Shown: positions 52,430 to 58,156 of the stretch, in pieces | Numbering within the stretch: the first letter of the stretch is position 1 | How the letters are laid out: each line of letters begins with the position of its first letter | Position numbers and translations under genes: made by a program | NCBI GenBank assembly: GCA_910577465.1 | Contig: CAJTMM010000015.1 | Span: 1 to 58,156, forward strand | DNA length: 58,156 nt | Direction: 5' to 3' | From: an uncultured Muribaculaceae bacterium | GTDB lineage: Bacteria > Bacteroidota > Bacteroidia > Bacteroidales > Muribaculaceae | Notes under the pieces: model-generated | What the model saw: only the letters and a program-made list of their open reading frames with translations | Told to the model about the DNA's origin: nothing | The model's database searches: none

Positions 52430-53605
52430 TTATTCGAGGGTGATAATCTGTTGAGGTGCATTGGTGAGACACTCCAGACCGGTGGCAGTGACGAGGTAGG
52501 TGTTCTCAATACCTACAGCTCCGGTGCCGGGTATTACGAATTTGGGTTCGAGCGCTATGACATTGCCTTCGGCGAGGATGTCGCGGCTGCGAGGTGCTAT
52601 GACCGGCAACTCGTTGATCTCGATGCCTACGCCGTGGCCTATGAATCCGGCTTTCTGTTTATGTCCCATGAAGTATTCATGCAACCCTTGCTCGCGTACA
52701 TATTGCTCGGCAAGTTCGTAAAGCTCCTTGGCTTTTGTGCCGGGAAGAGCCTTGGCGGCTATCATGTCGCAAATGTCGATTGAGCACTGATGGGCTTTGA
52801 GGGCGAGCGGTTTGAGCGAGCCTAAGGCGAATGTGCGCGTCATGTCGGTCATGTAGCCTGTGTAGTTGCCGTTGACGTCTGCCATGACGCTGAGTCCTTC
52901 GCGTATGATGGTGCCGTTGCATCCTACCGGTAGAGAGGGGTCGAGACCTTCTCCTCCCATGGCGAAATCATAGGGGGTAGGGGTGTCGGCATTGTCTCCG
53001 ACGAGGAGATTTGCCATGTATAGCTCCATGGAGTCACCGCTGATACGGAACTGTCCGAGACATCCTTCGAGACGGGATGTGCGTTCGATTTCCACTTGCA
53101 GTTCGAGATCGGTCATGCCCGGACGGTAGAGATGCGGGATGCGCCGGTAGACGCGTTCCTGTTTTATTCCGGAGGTGCGAATCATGTCAATCTCCATGGG
53201 CGTTTTACGGGAGCGGGCATCGCGCAGCAATGGTGATGCGTTGGTGATTTCCGTGGTGTCGGGGAATATGGCTTTGAACCGCCCGATGGTAGAGTAGGCT
53301 GTGATGTCGAGCTCAAGACCTAACCGTGCGGGCAGATTGAGTCCGATGGTTTCGGTGATTTGCTCGGGCTTGCGAATGTAGACTACGCCATCGCCTGTGA
53401 GATTGACGGGACGGCGTACAAAGAATATCACAGGTCCTGATACGGGGATGTAAACCAGTCCGGTGAATACGCGTCCGGTGAGATAGTAAATGTTGGCGTT
53501 GTCGGATATCAGCAGGGCGTCGGTGGATTGGGATTCCATAAGGCGGCGCACTTCTTGCAGGCGTGTATGGAATTCCTGTTCCTGAAGGAGAAGTAGTTGT
53601 GCCAT
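52430..53605 (-). CDS. M24 family Xaa-Pro aminopeptidase/dipeptidase-like protein
   Basis: The 391-residue protein has a creatinase-like N-terminal domain (ADNANIYYLTGR reads here as ISDNANIYYLTGRVF) and a pita-bread catalytic domain. Metal ligand regions are MADVNGNYTGYMTDMTRTF (Asp pair), IGHGVGIEINELP (His), VIALEPKFV (Glu) and GAVGIENTYL (Glu). It should cleave Xaa-Pro peptides in the cytoplasm. It is about 200 residues shorter than the aminopeptidase P at 3093-4880 and lies in a long operon between gldH and cca. Confidence 0.9.
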   Translation of the reverse strand: MAQLLLLQEQEFHTRLQEVRRLMESQSTDALLISDNANIYYLTGRVFTGLVYIPVSGPVIFFVRRPVNLTGDGVVYIRKPEQITETIGLNLPARLGLELDITAYSTIGRFKAIFPDTTEITNASPLLRDARSRKTPMEIDMIRTSGIKQERVYRRIPHLYRPGMTDLELQVEIERTSRLEGCLGQFRISGDSMELYMANLLVGDNADTPTPYDFAMGGEGLDPSLPVGCNGTIIREGLSVMADVNGNYTGYMTDMTRTFALGSLKPLALKAHQCSIDICDMIAAKALPGTKAKELYELAEQYVREQGLHEYFMGHKQKAGFIGHGVGIEINELPVIAPRSRDILAEGNVIALEPKFVIPGTGAVGIENTYLVTATGLECLTNAPQQIITLE

Positions 53606-53622
53606 GATGATGTTGTTGTTGA

Positions 53623-54093
53623 TTAAAGGGTTTGTTTGACGGCGGGTGCGCTAACTGTAATGCCGACCTGCTCAATGCCTTTGAGCGTGTCGACCCGCAT
53701 CACGTGCCTTATGTAAACGATTGAGGAGTCGGATATGTTGGTGCGCGGCGCTATGGTGAGCTCATACTGATATGATGGGCCAAGTCCTTTGCCGTGCCAA
53801 CGTCCATAGATATCGGCGAGGTCGAGATTGAATGTGTCGCGGAGCATGTGCCGGCGGTCGCCATAGGTAACCTCAAGCCAAAGGTTGCGGAACTCGTAAC
53901 GGTTGTTGTGGCGAATGGCGAGCGACAGCTGCCGTGGAGCTACGGAGTCGAGACCTTGCGGACGGATGGTGATGGTGTCACCGTATGCCCAGCCGCGGGT
54001 GTCGATGTTCTCAAATCGGCTATAATCATTGTGCTTGGGCGCGCAGGCACCCAAGCACAGTGTTGTGAGTATTATGGCAAGGAATTTATTCAT
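53623..54093 (-). CDS. gldH: Gliding motility lipoprotein GldH
   Basis: The 156-residue lipoprotein has a lipobox LCLGAC (Cys near residue 17). The mature part contains YSRFENIDTRGWAYGDTITI and LWLEVTYGDRRHMLRDTFNL, typical of GldH. GldH is linked to gliding motility in Flavobacterium and occurs in non-gliding Bacteroidales, where its link to T9SS is indirect. The ATG at 54093 overlaps the ricT end by 8 bases; an upstream extension to 54360 lies inside ricT and is spurious. Confidence 0.9.
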   Translation of the reverse strand: MNKFLAIILTTLCLGACAPKHNDYSRFENIDTRGWAYGDTITIRPQGLDSVAPRQLSLAIRHNNRYEFRNLWLEVTYGDRRHMLRDTFNLDLADIYGRWHGKGLGPSYQYELTIAPRTNISDSSIVYIRHVMRVDTLKGIEQVGITVSAPAVKQTL

Positions 54094-55423
54094 CCGATGA
54101 TTTGGTTTTGTCGGGTGTGTTATTCCCGGGTCGGTTATCGTCTTTGGGACGCCGGCGGTCGGAGGGACGGTTGCGGCGTTCGTTGCGTCGTGGCTGCCGT
54201 TGTTGTGCGCCTGATTCCTGTTGCTGAGACGCTCCTTGCTTATTGCTGTCGGAGGGTTCGCTGTTTTCGCCGGCAGGGTTTTTCGGCTTTGGCTTGCGTT
54301 TCTTCTTTTTCTTTTTATTATCGAAACGGGCAATGCTGTCCTGTCCGAGGATGTCGGCAAACGGCTTGCGAGCTTCCGTGCGTTCTTCGGATTCCGGCAA
54401 CAGGGACAACGGTTTCTCGCCTTGCTTGTTCATGCCGATGATTTCAAAAGCACGTTCGGCTGAGATGGTAACCAGATTAGCGGGGACAGACTTGTCGGTG
54501 CTGTAGGTTATCTGGCGATTGAAAACATCGTTCTTGAAGTGGTAGTACGTGGCGTCGGCAGTCTCGAGATGCGTATCTTTCGAGGGCATACGCTTCAGGC
54601 TTTCGACATAGGCGTCCACCTCAAAGTTCAAGCAACATTTGAGCTTGGCGCACTGACCTGCGAGTTTCTGCGGGTTCAGCGATATGTCCTGAAAACGCGC
54701 GGCGGCGGTTCCTACCGAAACGAAATTGGTCATCCAGCTGGCACAGCACAGCGGTCGTCCGCAGGGTCCTATACCACCGATGCGTCCGGCTTCCTGACGC
54801 GCACCAATCTGCTTCATCTCGATGCGTACCTTGAAGGCTTCCGCCAGCACTTTGATGAGTTGCCGGAAGTCGACACGCTCGTCGGCGATGTAGTAGAATA
54901 TGGCTTTGTTGCCATCGCCCTGATATTCCACGTCGCCAATCTTCATGTTGAGCTTCAGGTCTTCGGCTATCTTACGCGCACGAATCATGGTGTCGTTTTC
55001 CTTTGCCTTTGCTTCCTCGTAGCGTTCGAGGTCGGCTTGCCGGGCTTTGCGTAGCACACGCCGAATCTCGGTATCGGGCTTCACGTTGGCTTTCTTCATC
55101 TGGAGAGCTACGAGCTGTCCGGTGAGGGTGATTTCGCCAATGTCGTGTCCCGGAGCCGATTCCACGGCAACGATATCGCCGGTTTCGAGCGGTAGTTTCA
55201 GTGAGTTTCGGAAGAATCCCTTGCGGGTATTCTTGAACTGGACCTCTACGATGTCGAAGTCGGCATGTCCGCCGGGGATGTCGGCGAGCCAGTTGTAGCA
55301 GTTCAGTTTGCCGCGCGGTGGCTCCGAGCCGTCGTAGCTGCGCCGGCAGCATCCGCTCCGGTTGGCGCCGGGTTGGCTCTGCGGCTTATCTTCTTCCATG
55401 TCAGATATCTTATCGGGTGTCAT
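54086..55423 (-). CDS. ricT: RicT/PSP1 family regulator of RNase Y
   Basis: The 445-residue protein has the PSP1 domain in its first two-thirds: FDIVEVQFKNTRKGFFRN, GGIGPCGRPLCCASWM and CAKLKCCLNFEVDAY. The clustered Cys match those that carry an Fe-S cluster in B. subtilis RicT (YaaT). The last ~120 residues are basic and disordered, rich in Lys, Arg and Gln, possibly RNA-binding. RicT acts with RicA and RicF to steer RNase Y in Bacillus. Here rny ends 20 bases upstream on the same strand. Confidence 0.92.
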   Translation of the reverse strand: MTPDKISDMEEDKPQSQPGANRSGCCRRSYDGSEPPRGKLNCYNWLADIPGGHADFDIVEVQFKNTRKGFFRNSLKLPLETGDIVAVESAPGHDIGEITLTGQLVALQMKKANVKPDTEIRRVLRKARQADLERYEEAKAKENDTMIRARKIAEDLKLNMKIGDVEYQGDGNKAIFYYIADERVDFRQLIKVLAEAFKVRIEMKQIGARQEAGRIGGIGPCGRPLCCASWMTNFVSVGTAAARFQDISLNPQKLAGQCAKLKCCLNFEVDAYVESLKRMPSKDTHLETADATYYHFKNDVFNRQITYSTDKSVPANLVTISAERAFEIIGMNKQGEKPLSLLPESEERTEARKPFADILGQDSIARFDNKKKKKKRKPKPKNPAGENSEPSDSNKQGASQQQESGAQQRQPRRNERRNRPSDRRRPKDDNRPGNNTPDKTKSSDE

Positions 55424-55443
55424 GAGGCAAGGTATCCTGTGTG

Positions 55444-56985
55444 TTATTTAGCGAAGCTTACGGAGCGAGTTTCGCGAATTACAGTAATCTTGACTTGTCC
55501 GGGATATGTCATTTCGTCCTGAATGCGCTTGGCAATCTCAGCCGACAATTTTTCGGTTTCGACGTCGTCAATCTTGTCGGCACCTACAATGATGCGGAGT
55601 TCGCGTCCCGCCTGGATGGCGTAGGTCTTAATCACACCGGGATAGGATAGCGCGAGCTGCTCGAGGTCGTTGAGACGTTTGATGTAAGCCTCGACCATCT
55701 CGCGACGAGCACCGGGACGGGCGCCTGAAATGGCGTCGCAAACCTGAACTATGGGGGCGAGGAGCGAAGTCATCTCCACTTCGTCGTGGTGAGCTCCGAT
55801 GGCGTTGCATATCTCGGGCTTTTCCTTGTACTTCTCGGCGAGTTTCATGCCGAGGAGTGCGTGGGGCAGTTCGGGTTCCTCGTCGGGCACTTTGCCTATA
55901 TCGTGGAGCAAGCCGGCGCGACGTGCTTTCTTGGGGTTGAGTCCGAGCTCGGAAGCCATCACGGCGCAGAGGTTGGCTGTCTCGCGGGAGTGTTGCAGGA
56001 GGTTCTGTCCGTAGCTGGAGCGGTATTTCATCTTACCTACCATGCGGACGAGTTCGGGATGCAGTCCATGTATGCCGAGGTCGATAGCGGTACGTTTACC
56101 GGTCTCGATGATTTCCTCTTCAATCTGTTTGCGAACCTTTGCCACGACTTCCTCGATACGTGCGGGATGGATGCGACCGTCGGTGACGAGCTGATGCAGC
56201 GCCAGACGGGCTATCTCGCGACGCACGGGGTCGAATCCGGAGAGTACGATGGCTTCAGGGGTGTCGTCGACGATAATCTCAATACCGGTGGCAGCTTCGA
56301 GTGCGCGGATGTTGCGACCCTCGCGGCCTATGATGCGACCTTTGATTTCGTCGGAGTCAATCTGGAATACGGTGACGGAGTTTTCGATGGCTGTCTCTGT
56401 AGCCACACGCTGTATGGACTGTACGACGATGCGTTTAGCTTCCTTATTGGCGGTGAGCTTGGCTTCGTCCATGATGTCGTTGATGTAGCTCTGAGCGGCT
56501 GTCTTGGCTTCGTCCTTGAGGGATTCGATGAGCTTTTCCTTGGCTTCATCAGAGGAGAGTCCTGATACGCGCTCGAGTTCTTCCTGTGCCTTGCGCTTGA
56601 GTGCGTCGAGTTCGGTCTGCTTGGATTCGGCAAGAGCAAGCTGGTCGTCGAGTTTGGCACGGGTCTGTTCGATTTCGTTGCGTGAGCGTTGGTTCTCGCT
56701 TTGCTGCTGATTGAGCTGAAGTTCGCGTTGCTTGAGTTTGCCTTCGAAAGATTGTGCCTTGGACATGCGCTGCGAGGCTTGTTTCTCGGCTTCGGCAATG
56801 ATGCGGATTTCTTCTTCGCGTGCTTCAAGAAGTTTGTTTTTCTTGATTACTTCGGCTTCACTGTTGGCTTCCTCGATGATTATCTTGGCGCGGCTTTGCG
56901 ACATGTTTTTTTGTGCGATCAGTGTTGCCACCACTCCCACAATTAATGCAATAACTGCGATTACTACGTAAATTATGATATCCAT
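55444..56985 (-). CDS. rny: Ribonuclease Y
   Basis: The 513-residue endoribonuclease has an N-terminal membrane anchor (IIYVVIAVIALIVGVVATLI), a long coiled coil (about 30-190), a KH domain with GRIIGREGRNIRALEAATGI, and an HD domain with LLHDIGKVPDEEPELPH. It starts mRNA decay at the membrane. It is first in a run rny-ricT-gldH-M24-cca-queD-queE with gaps of 20 bases or less. No exact -7 match is seen before it, although TAACTTAC lies nearby. Confidence 0.96.
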   Translation of the reverse strand: MDIIIYVVIAVIALIVGVVATLIAQKNMSQSRAKIIIEEANSEAEVIKKNKLLEAREEEIRIIAEAEKQASQRMSKAQSFEGKLKQRELQLNQQQSENQRSRNEIEQTRAKLDDQLALAESKQTELDALKRKAQEELERVSGLSSDEAKEKLIESLKDEAKTAAQSYINDIMDEAKLTANKEAKRIVVQSIQRVATETAIENSVTVFQIDSDEIKGRIIGREGRNIRALEAATGIEIIVDDTPEAIVLSGFDPVRREIARLALHQLVTDGRIHPARIEEVVAKVRKQIEEEIIETGKRTAIDLGIHGLHPELVRMVGKMKYRSSYGQNLLQHSRETANLCAVMASELGLNPKKARRAGLLHDIGKVPDEEPELPHALLGMKLAEKYKEKPEICNAIGAHHDEVEMTSLLAPIVQVCDAISGARPGARREMVEAYIKRLNDLEQLALSYPGVIKTYAIQAGRELRIIVGADKIDDVETEKLSAEIAKRIQDEMTYPGQVKITVIRETRSVSFAK

Positions 56986-57016
56986 TTTGTAAGTTATATA
57001 TTGGGTTTATAAGGTT

Positions 57017-57081
57017 AAAAAAAATCTGCATCAACGCTTGCGGAGCGGCTTTTTGTGCCGTAACCGTTTGCATTGTGCAGG
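57017..57081 (-). terminator. Terminator downstream of the zapA/6S region
   Basis: On the minus strand CTGCAcAATGC pairs with GCGTTgaTGCAG around an inner CGGC/GCCG stem, followed by eight T (57024-57017). It separates zapA and the probable 6S RNA from rny. Confidence 0.7.
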
Positions 57082-57113
57082 TCATATCACTCTCTGTTTA
57101 TGTAATAAGTTGC

Positions 57114-57286
57114 CAATGACCGGGGCCATGTGGCGTACTTATGCCGCTATGGAGAATATTACCCCCTAATTGCTCCGGACGGGATTGAGACACTCTTGTC
57201 TTCAATGCCGAAGCGGGGTGGCATTTATGGCTTCCGAACGATGTCCATGTCCCGCACTAAATGAGGGAGTCAGGCGTCGGTCATTG
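57114..57286 (-). ncRNA. ssrS: Probable 6S RNA
   Basis: A 173-base rod-like fold lies directly after zapA, the position of ssrS in many bacteria. The ends pair perfectly (CAATGACCG with CGGTCATTG, 57278-57286 and 57114-57122), the first arm including the zapA stop. An asymmetric central bubble carries a small GGC/GCC hairpin on its 3' side. The upper stem pairs CTCCCTCATT with AATTAGGGGG, then CGGGA with TCCCG, and ends in AATGCC/GGCATT around a 10-base loop. 6S RNA binds the sigma-loaded polymerase in stationary phase. No separate promoter was found, so it may be processed from the zapA transcript. Not confirmed by a covariance model. Confidence 0.6.
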
Positions 57287-57565
57287 CTTGAGCAATAGTT
57301 CGTCGAGGTCGCTGTCGAAGCGCTCCAGGAGCTCGTCGAGCTGCTTGGCTTGTGATGTCAAGGTCAGGTATCCTTTGGCGAATAGGAGGGTGACCTTGGC
57401 GAGCACTTCCTGCGGCGAACTGCTGCCGAACCTTTCGCGATAAGCTTTGTAGACGTGGTTGACCTCTTTTGCGACTTCGCGGAGGAGCTGTTCCTCATCG
57501 CGGTTGATGGTGAGGCTTAATGCCACATCGGCTATGCGTAGGTTGATGTCAAGTTTATCTTTCAT
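57281..57565 (-). CDS. zapA: Cell division protein ZapA
   Basis: The 94-residue protein has the ZapA pattern: an N-terminal beta part (DINLRIADVALSLTINRDEE) followed by a long C-terminal coiled coil (ALAKVTLLFAKGYLTLTSQA is the equivalent region here, reading EVLAKVTLLF). ZapA bundles FtsZ at the Z-ring. It is preceded 4 bases upstream by a small coiled-coil gene. The last codons form one arm of the probable 6S RNA. Confidence 0.88.
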   Translation of the reverse strand: MKDKLDINLRIADVALSLTINRDEEQLLREVAKEVNHVYKAYRERFGSSSPQEVLAKVTLLFAKGYLTLTSQAKQLDELLERFDSDLDELLLKQ

Positions 57566-57569
57566 CGCA

Positions 57570-57863
57570 TCATTCGGTTAGCTCGGAGATGCATTTATCT
57601 ATGTCCCGCACTAATTCAGTTAAGATGGCCCGGCTGCGTTCCACGTCGTCCCGCGAGGGGTTGAGTGTAGTGACTACTCTGAGATGCTCAATCTGCTGCT
57701 GCATGATATTGATCTCTTTCTTTTGGCGCTCCAAAGTGTCTTGCAGTTCCAAAATCCGCGCATCGGCGGCACGTTTCTCGTCAAGGAGCATGAGGTATCG
57801 CGATTGTAGTAATTGCGCCTTGCTTCTAATGCTGTCGAGTCGTTGCTGCAGATTGCCGGCCAT
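57570..57863 (-). CDS. Small coiled-coil protein, ZapB-like
   Basis: The 97-residue protein is nearly all heptad repeats, with ARILELQDTLERQKKEINIM as its core and a short helix after a NPSRDDVERSR break. No enzymatic motif or membrane segment. Its position 4 bases before zapA suggests a cell-division partner analogous to ZapB, inferred from context only. Confidence 0.75.
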   Translation of the reverse strand: MAGNLQQRLDSIRSKAQLLQSRYLMLLDEKRAADARILELQDTLERQKKEINIMQQQIEHLRVVTTLNPSRDDVERSRAILTELVRDIDKCISELTE

Positions 57864-57880
57864 TTTATACTAAATTTTCA

Positions 57881-57888
57881 CAAAAGTA
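57881..57888 (-). promoter_or_regulatory. -7 element of the zapA operon
   Basis: TACTTTTG on the minus strand, 17 bases before the ATG at 57863, so the leader is only about 10 bases. No -33 match. Confidence 0.5.
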
Positions 57889-58035
57889 ATGAATATTTTT
57901 TGTAATGGCGAATATGGTGGCGCGTTTTTTTGAAAAAAATGGAGAATGGGGGAGATTTGGATGGGATGGGCGTGCTGGGTCAGGCTACGAAGTTGGTTTT
58001 TATTAAGTATGTCAATGTGCTCTTGCCAGTTTAAT

Positions 58036-58077
58036 TAGGAATGAGGAATGAGGAATTAGGAATTAGGAATTAGGAAT
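58036..58077. repeat. Six tandem copies of a 7-base unit
   Basis: The unit (T/G)AGGAAT is repeated six times without interruption. It lies in an otherwise gene-free stretch (57889-58156) that also ends with a palindrome of the kind clustered at 25.5 kb. Confidence 0.85.
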
Positions 58078-58121
58078 TTTTGTGGGTGGCGGTTTTGTGT
58101 CGGGGTTGGTGGGGGTCGGAG

Positions 58122-58140
58122 AGAGGGGATTTTGCCCTCT
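58122..58140. repeat. Single copy of the 25.5-kb palindromic repeat
   Basis: AGAGGG (58122-58127) and CCCTCT (58135-58140), followed by TTTTT and a G-rich stretch, resembles the unit at 25508-25526. Confidence 0.6.
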
Positions 58141-58156
58141 TTTTGATGGGTGGGGG

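Overview
The window reads as a chromosomal segment of a gut Bacteroidales, most likely Muribaculaceae or a close relative. The reasons are: promoters of the Bacteroidetes type (TAnnTTTG at -7, often with TTTG/xTTG about 20 bases upstream), few Shine-Dalgarno sequences, GldH, secreted proteins with type IX secretion (T9SS) style C-terminal tails, a BspA-type leucine-rich repeat protein, PPi-dependent phosphofructokinase, RNase Y next to RicT, and an L-fucose operon in the Bacteroides gene order. The assignment is inferred from gene content; no 16S rRNA or tRNA gene was found.

Layout. 1-2.7 kb: a TPR histidine kinase and LuxR-type response regulator (minus). 3.1-5.4 kb: aminopeptidase P and a gamma-carbonic-anhydrase-like protein (plus). 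5.5-10.7 kb: fucI-fucA-fucK-fucP (minus). 10.8-15.7 kb: a 1308-residue LRR protein, an unrecognised 187-residue protein and, upstream of it, a strongly structured non-coding stretch that looks like an attenuator or small RNA. 15.9-19.2 kb: an outer-membrane barrel, rpsU, a phosphodiesterase, a Xer recombinase and hpf. 19.3-22.6 kb: an ECF sigma factor, a putative anti-sigma factor and three exported proteins. 22.6-25.75 kb: a frameshifted formate/nitrite channel gene with a 17-bp dyad over its start, an RloB/AAA-ATPase pair resembling AbiL-type phage defence, and a cluster of short palindromic repeats.

25.75-34.5 kb: dus and a NUDIX hydrolase diverge from almost leaderless promoters, followed by priA and a TamB-like protein. 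34.5-38.8 kb: manA, PPi-PFK and an M16 homologue without its zinc motif (minus). 39.1-41.1 kb: a small T9SS-tail protein coupled to a CotH kinase (plus). 41.2-49.2 kb (minus): a GH31 glycosidase, an unknown membrane protein, a PHP phosphoesterase, CstA, FloA and a PD40 protein. 49.3-50.0 kb: a HepT/MntA toxin-antitoxin module. 50.1-57.9 kb (minus): queE, queD, cca, an M24 peptidase, gldH, ricT, rny, a probable 6S RNA, zapA and a ZapB-like coiled coil.

How the genes fit together: fucose released from mucin can be imported and cleaved to lactaldehyde and DHAP; manA and PPi-PFK feed hexose phosphates into glycolysis; GldH and TamB support export to and assembly of the envelope; RNase Y with RicT, the probable 6S RNA, HPF and S21 form a set of RNA and ribosome regulators. 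The most unusual material lies in three places: the structured RNA at 15.40-15.74 kb, the island with dyads and repeats at 22.6-25.75 kb, and the rod-like RNA beside zapA.
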